A stretch of DNA of 45,393 bases from Candidatus Methylacidiphilales bacterium (lineage in GTDB: Bacteria > Verrucomicrobiota > Verrucomicrobiia > Methylacidiphilales > JAAUTS01). The stretch's first letter is position 1, and each line of letters opens with the position of its first letter. The DNA is taken from NCBI GenBank assembly GCA_028713655.1, contig JAQTNW010000026.1, positions 1-45,393 on the forward strand, in the 5' to 3' direction. This document shows positions 8,219 through 17,942 of the stretch, one piece after another. The notes below the pieces were generated by a model that saw only the letters and a list, made by a program, of their open reading frames with translations, did no database searches and was not told the DNA's origin. The translations under genes and the position numbers were made by a program.

Positions 8219-8562
8219 AACAAGGGAAGAAAAATAATCCTCGAACAGATAAATAAGGCAAGCAAAAGTTCGCCTAATTTAAGTATTCCGTGTAGTAATT
8301 TATTTAATCACAACGTGTTGTGTGACAAGCCTTGAGCTTATGATGTATTAGAATAGCTTGAATCAGTATTAGATCCCCGTAAGCTTTCGCGTGATTCTAA
8401 ATCCGCCTCAATCCGCGCTTATCCCTCAATCCCTGTCGGGTTCGAAATTCCGATCTGCGGTTAAATCTTCCTTTCCAAGCCATGACACAGGCATACTCAG
8501 TGCTCGTTAATGACCTCCAAATCCACTTCTATTTTTAGGCAACACCGCGTAGAAAGCCTCTC
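8219..8562. other. Divergent intergenic region of the atp operon
   Basis: This stretch of 344 bp has no gene. It separates the divergent atpB and CHASE2 genes and must hold promoters for both. The part at 8260-8360 is AT-rich. A perfect 6-bp inverted repeat with a 2-bp spacer (CACAAC-GT-GTTGTG) is at 8309-8322, directly beside a TTGTCA box on the minus strand (8328-8323). No convincing -10 box was found at standard spacing. Confidence 0.4.
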
Positions 8563-9828
8563 TTGAAGCTGAATCTGCCCATTACTCAAATCCGTTGGAT
8601 CTGCCTGGGCCTGGGCCTGATCCTGAGCGTCGCCGCCTGGGTCGCCCATCTGGAAGGTTTTTCCCTGCCTCTTGAACGCCGGGTCCTGGCGCAATTGCAG
8701 CGCTTGAAATCCAGCCCCGTGGAACCTCCCGTCATGCTGGTCACCATTCAGGATGCGGGACAACGCGGCTGGCCCTGGTCCAGCCTCGACTACGCGGTGC
8801 TGATGAATGCGCTGGGACCGTTCCATCCCGAGGTTGTGGCGCTGTCCATCCCCCTGCTGGAAGGCGATCCGGTTTACCGGGTTTACGACATTCAACTGGG
8901 CAAGCAGATTGAAAAATTAAACAAGGTGGTGCTGTCCTGTTCCGGGGCGGAACCCAACCCCTTTTCAGACACAACCTTTTCCTCGGCCCTGCTCAAGGGC
9001 GTCCCGCCTCCGGACTTGTTTTCATTCAATGGGGCCGGCCTTCCCATACCTGAGATTCTCCGGCAGGCCCCCGTGGGCTTGAACATCCTCCCCGTTGACG
9101 GAAACGGTCTGACAAAAAAAATCCCCCTGTTGGCGCTGTACCATAACAATCTCACCGCCACCTTTCTTCTGCAGGTTTACGCGGAGTACCTGAAAACAGA
9201 CTGGCGGCGCTCCGAATATTCGGATTCCGAGATCATTCTGCGGAATTCAAAAGGCAGGGAACTGGCCCGCATCCCGGTGGACAAGGAGGGCTGCCTCATG
9301 CTTCACTATCATCCCGATACGATCCATAAATCCGCGGTTGAATTTTACCAGGCCGTGGTCGCCTCGGAACAGGTGCGCAACGGATTAAACCCCATCATGA
9401 ACATCAGCCAGGCCGGACAAAAAATCGTTTTGGTTGGCGCTGAAGTGCCCGGGACCTACAGCCCGGTTCATACGCCGGTGGGAAAAACAGCGCCGGTACG
9501 CGTGCAATATCAGGCCTTGGAAAATCTTTTCAACCGCGACTTCACGCGCCCGTTGGCGCCTCCTGCTGTTTTGGGGATTTTGTTGCTGATCGGCATCTTC
9601 GCCTCTCAGGCGGCCCTGTTGCGCCACCTGCCGCTCAGCCTGTCGCTGCTTTCCCTGGCCGTTACCCTGACCGCCTGCGGCAGTGCCTTGCTCTACGAGC
9701 ATGCCTCGCTCTGGGTACCGGCGGGCCTCATTATCCTCACAGCCTCCTTCACCTGGATTTTTTGCCGGGCCCTGTTTTTTTGCCTCTACGACCCCAACCC
9801 CCAGCAGGAGCTGGATTTAAGATTCTAA
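8563..9828 (+). CDS. CHASE2-domain membrane protein without output domain
   Basis: The 421-residue product has an N-terminal membrane helix (about 11-30), a periplasmic CHASE2-like sensor region (about 50-305) and three closely spaced C-terminal helices (about 330-405). CHASE2 features visible are VMLVTIQDAG.RGWPWSSLDYAVLMNAL early, seen here as VTIQDAGQRGWPW, and GKIVLVGAEV-like QKIVLVGAEVPGTYSPVHTP before the helices. The protein stops about 15 residues after the last helix, where family members usually carry a kinase, cyclase or phosphatase. The start is a TTG at 8563, chosen because the first ATG would remove the N-terminal anchor. The ligand is unknown. Confidence 0.72.
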   Translation: MKLNLPITQIRWICLGLGLILSVAAWVAHLEGFSLPLERRVLAQLQRLKSSPVEPPVMLVTIQDAGQRGWPWSSLDYAVLMNALGPFHPEVVALSIPLLEGDPVYRVYDIQLGKQIEKLNKVVLSCSGAEPNPFSDTTFSSALLKGVPPPDLFSFNGAGLPIPEILRQAPVGLNILPVDGNGLTKKIPLLALYHNNLTATFLLQVYAEYLKTDWRRSEYSDSEIILRNSKGRELARIPVDKEGCLMLHYHPDTIHKSAVEFYQAVVASEQVRNGLNPIMNISQAGQKIVLVGAEVPGTYSPVHTPVGKTAPVRVQYQALENLFNRDFTRPLAPPAVLGILLLIGIFASQAALLRHLPLSLSLLSLAVTLTACGSALLYEHASLWVPAGLIILTASFTWIFCRALFFCLYDPNPQQELDLRF

Positions 9829-9835
9829 CCCGGAT

Positions 9836-10162
9836 ATGAAGTTTTATTCTTTGATTCTCATTTACGCCCTGTCGATGACGTCCGCCAATATTTTTCTGAA
9901 ATTTGCCAGCCAGGCGCAAGGCCTGCGCTGGTGGATTTTTTTCGCCCTTGCCAACGCCACCGGCTTTGCCTCCGTGATTGCGCTTCCCTTCGCACTCAAA
10001 CTGTCCAATCCCAATCTGGTGTACGCCCTCGCCATCGGCGGGGGGTTCACCTTCCTCCAACTCGCCTCCTGCCTGCTCTTCCGCGAACCGCTTTCGTCCT
10101 GGCAATGGGGCGGCATCGCGCTCATCACGCTCGGGATTGTACTTTTGCAGATCCGCAGCTAA
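9836..10162 (+). CDS. Small four-helix membrane protein, DMT/SMR-like
   Basis: The 108-residue product has four predicted membrane helices (about 5-22, 32-53, 60-82, 87-105) and the overall look of the small multidrug resistance/EamA half-transporters. The membrane Glu that SMR pumps use in helix 1 is absent (YALSMTSANIFLKFAS), so classical drug-proton antiport is unlikely. It starts 7 bp after the CHASE2 gene, so the two are probably co-transcribed. The substrate is unknown; a flippase or undecaprenyl-linked carrier role is possible but unsupported. Confidence 0.6.
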   Translation: MKFYSLILIYALSMTSANIFLKFASQAQGLRWWIFFALANATGFASVIALPFALKLSNPNLVYALAIGGGFTFLQLASCLLFREPLSSWQWGGIALITLGIVLLQIRS

Positions 10163-10269
10163 CGCGGGGGAAATGTAGAATGCAGAATGAGGAATTTAGA
10201 AAATGGAAATTTAGGACTTAAAACTTTTTAAAGACAGGGGATTTGTTCTACAATCAAAATGTTAGTTAC

Positions 10270-10700
10270 ATGCAAAACCTGACTACCAAGAGCATTCCAT
10301 TTCTACTGCGCTTTGGCATGGCCTGGGCTATCGGTGCCGTCATTTATTTTTTTGCCGTTGCAGTTACAGTCTATGACGGCATTCCTTCCCTCATTCTTCA
10401 GCCCTTTTGCGCTGCAGGCTTTAGTTTTGTTTGCGTTGCCTTTTGCGCTGTGGTTGGCCTGCCACTTCGGCTCCCGTTACTTCGCCAAGTCTGGCACGGC
10501 AACATGATTCTCGCTGCATTGCTTTGCTTGCGTATTCGGCCTCAGCAAGCCAGATGACCTTACACACTGATCCACAGACAAAAGAACGGTTCCAGAGCTT
10601 GGGCGACACTTCGATTTACGGGTACCTCACGCTTCTTTTTTCTATTACTAACTGGCCATCAGTATTTCCACGCTTCAATAATAAGAATGAAAAGGCCTAA
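10270..10700 (+). pseudogene. Membrane protein gene broken by a 5-bp tandem duplication
   Basis: From ATG 10270 the frame encodes three hydrophobic segments (MQNLTTKSIPFLLRFGMAWA...), then stops at about 10557. Around 10519-10528 the sequence is TTGCT-TTGCT. Removing one TTGCT joins the first frame to a second one that continues ...LLAYSASASQMTLHTDPQ and ends at 10700 with a further hydrophobic stretch (YGYLTLLFSITNWP). The intact gene would encode about 140 residues with four membrane segments. The family is not recognised. A sequencing or assembly error could give the same picture. Confidence 0.5.
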
Positions 10701-10761
10701 CTATGCTATGCTCGGGATTGGTTCCAGCTTGTCCCACAAGCAAGGCGCAACGATCCGTAGT

Positions 10762-10860
10762 GTACCGCGGACGTCCCGGCTGCGGGTTCAAGCAGCGTCA
10801 CGCCCCGCATTCTGGCATCGGGACGATGCCTTAACTCGCAGGCGAGGACGCCCGCGCTAC
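10762..10860. repeat. Palindromic (REP-like) element, copy A
   Basis: The outer arms at 10762-10784 and 10838-10860 are imperfect inverted repeats (GTACCGCGGACGTCC against GTAGCGCGGGCGTCC). A perfect inner hairpin GGCATC-GGGAC-GATGCC sits at 10814-10830. The right arm shares the 13-mer GGACGCCCGCGCT with the element at 17778-17910. It is non-coding. Confidence 0.6.
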
Positions 10861-10934
10861 AAGCACCTGCCTTCAGACTGGATTGGCTGAAAACGAGAAC
10901 TTGACCTCTTTCCGGATTGAGCAACACTTTTTAC

Positions 10935-11168
10935 ATGGTCAAAGCCGTTGAAAAATTGACTAAAGATGCTCTCTCCCTTCCTCCCCGTTCCCGAGCCCGA
11001 TTGGCTTCCCGAATCCTTGATAGCTTGGAAGGACCCAAGGCAACTTCTCTGCGTAATTTATGGGCTCAAGAAGCAGAGAATCGAATCAACGCTTACGATG
11101 CCGGCCATATTCCCTCGATTCCCGGCGAACTGGTATTTAAACGCCTGCGGCTGAAAAATAAGATATGA
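10935..11168 (+). CDS. Antitoxin of the putative addiction module family
   Basis: The 77-residue product matches the pattern of the short 'putative addiction module component' antitoxins (Unstab_antitox type): LTKDALSLPPRSRARLASRI, then LRNLWAQEAENRINAYDAG and the end IPGELVFKRLR. These proteins neutralise a RelE/ParE-type toxin encoded directly downstream and repress their own operon. The ATG at 10935 is preferred over a TTG at 10917. The stop overlaps a downstream ATG (ATGA at 11165-11168), the normal arrangement, but the toxin is degraded. Confidence 0.75.
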   Translation: MVKAVEKLTKDALSLPPRSRARLASRILDSLEGPKATSLRNLWAQEAENRINAYDAGHIPSIPGELVFKRLRLKNKI

Positions 11169-11275
11169 TTTTCTTCTTCCTGCCTCTTTGGAGTTGCAGG
11201 AAGCGGTTGACTATTACAACCAACGTCAAGAGGGCCTGGGAAATGAGTTTGCGATCGAAGTTTACCAGTCCCAAT
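11165..11275 (+). pseudogene. RelE/ParE-like toxin, frameshifted and truncated
   Basis: An ATG overlaps the antitoxin stop (11165-11168), but the toxin-like sequence LLPASLELQEAVDYYNQRQE and GLGNEFAIEVYQS lies in another frame (TAT GAT TTT from 11164). So an indel has struck the first ten codons. Homology ends after about 35 residues. What follows (from about 11275) is intergenic-type sequence of the kind GTGTACATCTGTGTTCATCC. About two thirds of a 95-residue toxin, including its catalytic end, is missing. Confidence 0.6.
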
Positions 11276-11387
11276 ATCCGTGTACATCTGTGTTCATCCG
11301 TGGTTCAATCAGTTCTCAGCAGTGTTCTGAATTCCGCATTTCCCTCTGCGCCTTTGCGTCTCTGCGTGAGAAAATGTGTTAGCGCCT
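11275..11387. repeat. Intergenic repeat-like sequence
   Basis: The phrases GTGTACATCTGTGTTCATCC (11279-11298) and CTCTGCGCCTTTGCGTCTCT (about 11345-11364) are of a repetitive, non-coding kind that I associate with intergenic spacers in many bacterial genomes. The sequence fills the gap between the toxin remnant and the end of gltD. Confidence 0.35.
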
Positions 11388-12866
11388 TTACGGCAGGTCC
11401 GTCGCGCCCATCAGATAGCGGTCGCATTCACGGGCGGCTTCCCGGCCTTCATTGATCGCCCAAACGACAAGGCTCTGGCCCCGGCGACAGTCGCCCGCGG
11501 CGAATACATTCGAAATGCTGGTCTGATATTTTCCATACTCCGCCTGGATGTTGCTGCGCGGATCCCGCGCAACGCCGAGCGACTCCAGCAACGGCTGCTC
11601 CGGCCCAAGGAAACCCATGGCCAGCAAAACCAACTGCGCGGGCAGCACTTTCTCCGTCCCTGGAACATTCTTCGGAACAAACTGGCCCTTCTCGTTCTTC
11701 TCCCAGCTCACCTGCACCGTGTGGACGGCCTTGACGCCGCCCTTGCCGTCGTCCTCAAATTTCACCGCCGTTGTCAGGTAAATCCGCGGATCGTCGCCGA
11801 ATTTCGCAGCCGCTTCCTCCTGGCCATAATCCGCCTTGAACACCTTCGGCCATTCGGGCCATGGATTGTTCGCCGCCCGTTCCATCGGAGGCTTCGCCAG
11901 AATCTCAAGCTGCACCACGCTCTTGCAACCGTGCCGCATCGACGTGCCCACGCAGTCGGTACCCGTGTCACCGCCGCCGATGATCACCACATCCTTGCCT
12001 TTGGCGCTGATAATGTCGCCGCTCTTGTCGAGCACGGCCCTGGTGTTCGCCGTGAGAAATTCCATTGCGAAATGAATGCCGCTGAGCTTGCGGCCTTCAA
12101 TCGGCAGATCGCGCGGGAACGTCGCGCCGGTGCAAAGCACAACCGCATCGACCTCTTTCAACAATTTTTTCGCTTCAAGGTTTTTCCCCACTTCGGTGCC
12201 ACACACAAACTTTACGCCCTCGGCTTCCATCTGGCGGATGCGGCGGAGCACGACCTTTTCCTTGTCGAGTTTCATGTTCGGAATGCCATACATCAGCAAG
12301 CCGCCTGGCCTGTCAGCCCGCTCATAAACCGTGACCGTGTGGCCCGCGCGATTGAGTTGCGCCGCGGCGCTCAGACCGGCCGGACCGGAGCCGATGACCG
12401 CAATTTTTTTGCCCGTGCGGACTTTCGGAGCCTGGGAAACCACCCAGCCTTCCGCCCAACCCTTGTCGATGATCGCGCATTCAATATTCTTGATCGTCAC
12501 CGGCGGGTCGATGATTCCCAGCGTGCAGGAACCCTCGCAGGGCGCGGGGCAAACCCGGCCTGTGAATTCGGGAAAGTTATTCGTCTTATGCAGGCGTTCA
12601 AGCGCTTCGCGCCAGAGCCCGCGATACACCAGATCGTTCCATTCGGGAATCAGATTATTGACCGGGCAGCCGCTGGCCATGCCGCTGATCAAGGTGCCGG
12701 TGTGGCAAAACGGAATGCCGCAATCCATGCAGCGCGCTCCCTGGTTGCGGAGTTTGTCCTCCGGCATGTGCAGGTGAAATTCATTCCAGTCCTTGGTACG
12801 CTCCAAAGGTCCGCGGTCCGCCGGAACTTCGCGCAGGTATTCGATAAAGCCTGTAGGTTTGCCCAT
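11388..12866 (-). CDS. gltD: Glutamate synthase (NADPH) small subunit
   Basis: The 492-residue product supplies electrons from NAD(P)H to the large subunit. The N-terminal Fe-S domain shows CMDCGIPFC and CPAPCEGSC cysteine clusters. The FAD site is [17 protein letters not shown] (about 158-174) and the NADPH site GGGDTGTDC. The C-terminal FAD motif is [13 protein letters not shown]. Length and motifs are typical. It is downstream of gltB on the same strand, separated by a 178-bp gap that holds an inverted-repeat element, so the pair may be one transcript. Confidence 0.95.
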   Translation of the reverse strand: MGKPTGFIEYLREVPADRGPLERTKDWNEFHLHMPEDKLRNQGARCMDCGIPFCHTGTLISGMASGCPVNNLIPEWNDLVYRGLWREALERLHKTNNFPEFTGRVCPAPCEGSCTLGIIDPPVTIKNIECAIIDKGWAEGWVVSQAPKVRTGKKIAVIGSGPAGLSAAAQLNRAGHTVTVYERADRPGGLLMYGIPNMKLDKEKVVLRRIRQMEAEGVKFVCGTEVGKNLEAKKLLKEVDAVVLCTGATFPRDLPIEGRKLSGIHFAMEFLTANTRAVLDKSGDIISAKGKDVVIIGGGDTGTDCVGTSMRHGCKSVVQLEILAKPPMERAANNPWPEWPKVFKADYGQEEAAAKFGDDPRIYLTTAVKFEDDGKGGVKAVHTVQVSWEKNEKGQFVPKNVPGTEKVLPAQLVLLAMGFLGPEQPLLESLGVARDPRSNIQAEYGKYQTSISNVFAAGDCRRGQSLVVWAINEGREAARECDRYLMGATDLP

Positions 12867-12889
12867 AATCTTAAAATTTAATTTCGGAG

Positions 12890-13042
12890 TTATCCGCAGA
12901 TTGCTCAGATTCCCGCAGATTTAAAACAAAAACCGTGTCCAAGCTGACGATGAACTTCCATCGCTGCGCCAATAATCTGGTAAGTTTGTTGATCTTCCTG
13001 CATTGCACTCAATCGGTGTAAATCAGCGTAATCTGCGGATAA
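12890..13042. repeat. Inverted-repeat element between gltB and gltD
   Basis: Perfect 13-bp inverted repeats, TTATCCGCAGATT (12890-12902) and AATCTGCGGATAA (13030-13042), bound a 153-bp non-coding segment. The similarity continues inwards imperfectly for about 12 more bases. There is no open frame inside. It looks like a small non-autonomous element or a dispersed repeat. Confidence 0.55.
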
Positions 13043-13044
13043 AG

Positions 13045-16000
13045 TCAACCTCCGCCGATGCGTGCCACGTCCTTCGAGTTTTCTTCAAATGCCGCGGCCA
13101 GCGCATCGTCGCCGCTCAACCCCGACTGTTGCGCCTTCTTCAACGCCTGCAACACGCGCTTGTAATCCTTGGGCATCACCTTCACAAATTTTGGCAGTTT
13201 CTCCTCCCAGAGCGCGAGCACCTTGAATGCAAGCTTGCTTCCGGTGATGTCAGCATGCCGTTTGATCCTCTGGCGCAACTCTTCGATTTCCCCGGCTTCA
13301 ACAACTTTTTCCAGTCCGATCATCGCGGTATTGCAGTGTCCGGCAAAATCGCCGGCTTCATCCAGCACATAGGCCACACCGCCGCTCATGCCGGCGGCAA
13401 AATTGCGTCCAGTGGCGCCCAGCACCACTACCGTTCCGCCGGTCATGTACTCGCAGGCATGGTCACCGACGCCCTCGACAACCGCATGCACGCCTGAGTT
13501 GCGGACGCAGAACCGTTCGCCGGCCATGCCGCGGATGTAAGCCTCTCCCGCGGTGGCGCCGTAAAACGCGACGTTGCCGGTGATGATGTTTTCCTCCGGC
13601 AAAAAGGTCGAACCTTCCGGCGGATAAACAATAATTTTACCCCCGCTGAGGCCTTTGCCGAGGTAGTCGTTGGCATCGCCTTCCAGTTTCAACGTGACGC
13701 CCTTGGGCACAAATGCGCCGAAGCTTTGTCCCGCCGACCCCTTGAAATGAAGCTGCACGGTGTCTTCCGGCAATCCGGCGGCCCCGTGGCTGCGCGTGAT
13801 TTCATTGCCCAGGATCGTACCCACCACGCGGTTCACGTTATGAATGGGCAGCTCGCCCTTCACCTTCTCGCCCCGTTCGATGGCCGGCTTGCAAAGGTCC
13901 AGCAACTGCGTAATATCCAGCGACTTGTCAAGTCCGTGGTCCTGCGGAACCTGGCAGTAACGCCCCACCTCGGGCCCGACTTCCGGCTGGTACAAAATTT
14001 TTGAAAAGTCGAGGCCCTGCGCCTTCAGGTGGCCGACGGCCTTTCCAGCTTCAAGCCGGTCGGTGCGCCCGATCATTTCATTGATCGTCCGGAAACCGAG
14101 TTGCGCCATGATCTCGCGCAGTTCAGCGGCGACGAAGCGCATGAAGTTGACCGTGTATTCCGCGTCGCCCGTGAAGTTTTTGCGCAACTGCGGATCCTGC
14201 GTGGCCACGCCCACCGGGCAGGTGTTCAAATGGCAGACACGCATCATGATGCAACCCAGCGTCACCAGCGGCGCGGTGGCAAAACCAAATTCCTCGGCGC
14301 CGAGCAGCGCGGCAACCGCCACGTCGCGCCCGGTCTTCAACTGGCCGTCCGTTTCAACCACGATGCGGTTGCGCAGGTTGTTAAGCACGAGCGTCTGGTG
14401 CGTCTCGGCCAGACCGAGCTCCCATGGAAGGCCCGCATGCTTGATGCTCGAAAGCGGCGATGCCCCGGTGCCGCCGTCAAAGCCGCTGATCAACACCACA
14501 TCGGCGTGCGCTTTCGACACACCGGCGGCGATGGTGCCGACACCGACCTCCGACACAAGCTTCACGCTGATGCGAGCGCGACGATTGGCGTTCTTCAAGT
14601 CATGGATCAACTCCGCAAGGTCTTCGATGGAATATATATCATGGTGCGGTGGCGGCGAAATAAGTCCGACGCCCGGCGTGGTGTGCCGGGTCTTGGCAAT
14701 CGGGGGATACACCTTGCGGCCGGGCAGTTCGCCGCCCTCGCCGGGCTTGGCGCCCTGGGCCATCTTGATCTGGATTTCCTGAGCCTTGGAAAGATACAGG
14801 CTGGTCACTCCGAAACGCCCGGAAGCGACCTGCTTGATCGCTGAGTTTTTCGAATCGCCTTTTTCATTCGTCCAAGTGTAGCGCTCGGGGTCCTCCCCGC
14901 CTTCGCCGGTATTGGATTTACCGCCGAGCCGGTTCATGGCAATCGCAAGGGTTTCGTGCGTTTCCTTGGAAATCGAACCATAACTCATGGCCCCGGTCTT
15001 GAATCGCTTTACGATCGTTTCAACCGATTCCACCTCGCTGAGCGGGACCGAATCGCCCTTCTTGAACTCCAGTAATCCGCGCAACGTGAAATGCTGCCGG
15101 TCCTGCTCGTTCACCAGCTTGGCGTATTCCTTGTACGTTTCGTAGCTGCCGGTACGAACAGCCTTTTGCAGCTTGTGAATCGTCTCCGGGCTGAAAAGAT
15201 GGGCCTCCCCTTCCTTGCGCCATTGATATTCACCGCCGACATCGAGCGTGTTCCCGTTCACCTGTCGTGCGGGGAAGGCGTGGGAATGGCGCCGCAACAA
15301 ATCCGCCGCGATGGCGTTGAGATCGGCGCCTTCGATGCGCGACGGCGTGCGGGTGAAATATTTATCTACCACCGTATGGTTAAGGCCGACCGCCTCAAAA
15401 ATCTGCGCGCCGCGGTAACTCTGCACGGTGGAAATGCCCATCTTGGCCATGGTCTTCACCACGCCCTTGATCGCCCCCTTGATGTAGTTCTTAACCGCCG
15501 TCTTGTGGTCCAGGCCCGGCAGCAGGCCCTGGCGGATCATGTCGTCCAGGGTCTCAAACGCGAGATACGGGTTGATCGCGCCCACGCCGTAACCGATCAG
15601 CACCGAAAAGTGATGCACCTCGCGCGGTTCGCCCGATTCCAGAACCAGGCCGACCCGGGTCCGGGTGCCCTGGCGGATCAGGTGATGATGCAGGCCGGAC
15701 ACGGCGAGCAACGCGGGGACAGCCACACGGTCCTTGTCCACGCCACGGTCGGACAGCACCAGCAGATTGATTCCTTTTTCAATCGCCGCATCCGCTTCCG
15801 CGAAAATGCGGTCCAGCGCCTTTTCCAGGCCCCGCGCTCCCTCCGATGCGGGAAAGACCATGGACAACGTCGCCGACTTGAATCCGGGGCGGTCCACATG
15901 CCGCAACTGTTCCAATTGCTCATTGGTCAGAATCGCATGCTCCAGCTTGATCATCCGGCAGCTTTCCGGCGTGGGCTTGAGCAGGTTGCCGCCCGAACCC

Positions 16001-17685
16001 AGCAGGGTGTCGGTCGAGGTGACGAGTTCCTCCCGGATCGGATCGATGGGCGGATTGGTCACCTGCGCAAAAAGCTGCTTGAAATAATCATAGAGCAGGG
16101 TCGGGCGGTTGGACAAAACCGCCAGCGGCGTGTCAGTCCCCATCGCGCCGACAGGTTGCACGCCCTCGCGGGCCATCGGCCCGATAATCACGCGCAAATC
16201 CTCGAACGAATATCCGAAAGCCTGTTGGCGCTGCAGCACCGTCTCATGATCCGACTCATGCACATGCGGCGGCTCGGGCAGGTCCGAAAGCGACACCAGA
16301 TTTTTGTCGAGCCATTCGCGGTACGGCAGTTCGCGGACGATCTTTTGCTTGATCTCCTCGTCGGCCACAATCCGGCCCAGTTGCATATCCACCAGGAACA
16401 TCCGCCCCGGTTGGAGGCGGCCCTTGCTCAAAATACGTTCCGGTTCAATCGGGAGCACACCGGCCTCGGAGGCCATGATAACCAAATCGTCTTTTGTGAC
16501 ATAATACCGCGACGGGCGCAGTCCGTTGCGGTCCAGCACCGCGCCGATGCAGGCGCCATCGGTAAAAGCAATGGAAGCGGGGCCGTCCCAAGGCTCCATC
16601 AGGCTGGAGTGATATTCGTAAAACGCCCGCTTGTCGTCCGGCATGCTCTCGTGATTTTCCCACGGCTCGGGAATCATCATCATCATCGCATGAGGCAGGG
16701 AACGGCCCGCCATGACGAGCAGCTCCAGGCAGTTGTCAAACATCGCGGAGTCGGACCCGCCCTCGCTGATGATCGGAAGGATCTTTTTGATGTCGTCGCC
16801 AAACAATTCGCTCTGAAAAAGGGACTGCCGCGCGTGCATCGAGTTGATGTTGCCGCGCAGGGTGTTGATTTCGCCGTTGTGGGCGAGATAACGGTAGGGA
16901 TGCGAGCGGTCCCAACTGGGGAACGTGTTGGTCGAAAACCGCGAATGCACCAGCGCGAGCGCCGTCTCCATGTCCGGATCCTGCAGGTCGGGATAATACA
17001 GATCCACCTGCGCGGGCATGAGCATGCCCTTGTAAATAAGGGTCCGGCACGAGAGGCTCGCGATGTACCAGGCCGGATCGGTTCCGTTGGTCCGGATTTC
17101 GCTGGCGGCGCGCTTGCGGATGACATAGAGCTTGCGCTCAAACGCCTGGTCGTCGGCGCAGTTCTTGCCGCGCCCGATGAACACCTGGCGCATAGCCGGC
17201 TCGCCCGCCCTGGCTGTCTCACCCAGAGAAGTGTTAGATGTCGGAATCTCACGCCAACCGAGCGCCGTCTGGCCTTCCTCGGTTATGATTTTTTCAAAAA
17301 TCCCGCGGGTTGCTTTTTGCACGGCCGCGTCTTTCGACGTGAAAACCATCCCCACGCCATATTGTCCGGCTGCAGGAAGCGAAATGCCCAGCGGCTTGGC
17401 AACCTTGCGAAGAAAGGAGTCGGGCATCTGCATCAGGATGCCGGCGCCGTCGCCCGTGTTCACCTCACAACCACAGGCTCCGCGGTGGTCGAGATTTACA
17501 AGAATGGTCAACGCCTGCCGCACGATCTCGTGCGACTTCTTCCCCTTCATGTTGACAATAAATCCGACCCCGCAGGCGTCATGCTCAAATTGCGGGTCGT
17601 ACAGGCCTTGTTTGGGCGGTAATCCAGAGTGTTTCATTTCTTCCATTAAATTAGCACAGCGTATTCCAGTGCGAAATTTAGGCAT
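13045..17685 (-). CDS. gltB: Glutamate synthase large subunit
   Basis: This 1546-residue enzyme moves the amide of glutamine onto 2-oxoglutarate. The N-terminal Ntn-type glutaminase uses the Cys of HDACGVGF (C38 from this start; the preceding residues would be removed as a propeptide). The FMN-binding synthase domain contains [12 protein letters not shown] and [15 protein letters not shown]. The 3Fe-4S cysteines are in [15 protein letters not shown]. The C-terminal beta-helix domain has the GMSGG..Y pattern ([13 protein letters not shown]). Two later starts, MEEMKHSG and MKHSG at 17646 and 17637, are equally plausible. Confidence 0.95.
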   Translation of the reverse strand: MPKFRTGIRCANLMEEMKHSGLPPKQGLYDPQFEHDACGVGFIVNMKGKKSHEIVRQALTILVNLDHRGACGCEVNTGDGAGILMQMPDSFLRKVAKPLGISLPAAGQYGVGMVFTSKDAAVQKATRGIFEKIITEEGQTALGWREIPTSNTSLGETARAGEPAMRQVFIGRGKNCADDQAFERKLYVIRKRAASEIRTNGTDPAWYIASLSCRTLIYKGMLMPAQVDLYYPDLQDPDMETALALVHSRFSTNTFPSWDRSHPYRYLAHNGEINTLRGNINSMHARQSLFQSELFGDDIKKILPIISEGGSDSAMFDNCLELLVMAGRSLPHAMMMMIPEPWENHESMPDDKRAFYEYHSSLMEPWDGPASIAFTDGACIGAVLDRNGLRPSRYYVTKDDLVIMASEAGVLPIEPERILSKGRLQPGRMFLVDMQLGRIVADEEIKQKIVRELPYREWLDKNLVSLSDLPEPPHVHESDHETVLQRQQAFGYSFEDLRVIIGPMAREGVQPVGAMGTDTPLAVLSNRPTLLYDYFKQLFAQVTNPPIDPIREELVTSTDTLLGSGGNLLKPTPESCRMIKLEHAILTNEQLEQLRHVDRPGFKSATLSMVFPASEGARGLEKALDRIFAEADAAIEKGINLLVLSDRGVDKDRVAVPALLAVSGLHHHLIRQGTRTRVGLVLESGEPREVHHFSVLIGYGVGAINPYLAFETLDDMIRQGLLPGLDHKTAVKNYIKGAIKGVVKTMAKMGISTVQSYRGAQIFEAVGLNHTVVDKYFTRTPSRIEGADLNAIAADLLRRHSHAFPARQVNGNTLDVGGEYQWRKEGEAHLFSPETIHKLQKAVRTGSYETYKEYAKLVNEQDRQHFTLRGLLEFKKGDSVPLSEVESVETIVKRFKTGAMSYGSISKETHETLAIAMNRLGGKSNTGEGGEDPERYTWTNEKGDSKNSAIKQVASGRFGVTSLYLSKAQEIQIKMAQGAKPGEGGELPGRKVYPPIAKTRHTTPGVGLISPPPHHDIYSIEDLAELIHDLKNANRRARISVKLVSEVGVGTIAAGVSKAHADVVLISGFDGGTGASPLSSIKHAGLPWELGLAETHQTLVLNNLRNRIVVETDGQLKTGRDVAVAALLGAEEFGFATAPLVTLGCIMMRVCHLNTCPVGVATQDPQLRKNFTGDAEYTVNFMRFVAAELREIMAQLGFRTINEMIGRTDRLEAGKAVGHLKAQGLDFSKILYQPEVGPEVGRYCQVPQDHGLDKSLDITQLLDLCKPAIERGEKVKGELPIHNVNRVVGTILGNEITRSHGAAGLPEDTVQLHFKGSAGQSFGAFVPKGVTLKLEGDANDYLGKGLSGGKIIVYPPEGSTFLPEENIITGNVAFYGATAGEAYIRGMAGERFCVRNSGVHAVVEGVGDHACEYMTGGTVVVLGATGRNFAAGMSGGVAYVLDEAGDFAGHCNTAMIGLEKVVEAGEIEELRQRIKRHADITGSKLAFKVLALWEEKLPKFVKVMPKDYKRVLQALKKAQQSGLSGDDALAAAFEENSKDVARIGGG

Positions 17686-17722
17686 CTGCTTCTGGATTGC
17701 GACAAAAATTCACACAAATTTA

Positions 17723-17752
17723 ATAAAAGTCGCTGGACATGAGCTTGGTCAA
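17723..17752 (-). promoter_or_regulatory. Possible gltB promoter
   Basis: On the minus strand TTGACC (17752-17747) is followed after 18 bp by TTTTAT (17728-17723), about 38 bp before the gltB start. The -10 box matches the consensus at only four of six positions, so this is weak. Confidence 0.3.
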
Positions 17753-17777
17753 GCGGAAAGACATATCCCGGTTTGAT

Positions 17778-17910
17778 GGAGCGCGAGCGTCTCGCCCGCT
17801 CCGAGAGGGCATCCTGCCTCTCGGTTGTTTTGAAAGATTTTTTTGATTATTATATTATAGAGGCAAGACTGCCGGGCAGGATGCCCAGCAGAGCGGGACG
17901 CCCGCGCTCC
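17778..17910. repeat. Palindromic (REP-like) element, copy B
   Basis: Two GC-rich arms of about 45 bp (17778-17818 and 17866-17910) are imperfect inverted repeats, sharing GGAGCGCG at the ends and GGGCATCCTGCC inside. They enclose an AT-rich spacer with TTTTTTTGATTATTATATTA. The right arm shares GGACGCCCGCGCT with copy A. The element lies between the CoA-transferase gene end and gltB and could also act as a transcription barrier. Confidence 0.6.
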
Positions 17911-17942
17911 GGTTTAGACAACCAAAATTCTCTTCCAAACCC

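Noticed and set aside
15091-17622. An 843-codon open frame on the plus strand opposite gltB
   Set aside because: It is the mirror of a GC-rich gene with strong codon bias. The minus-strand frame has all glutamate synthase motifs, while this one has no recognisable domains.
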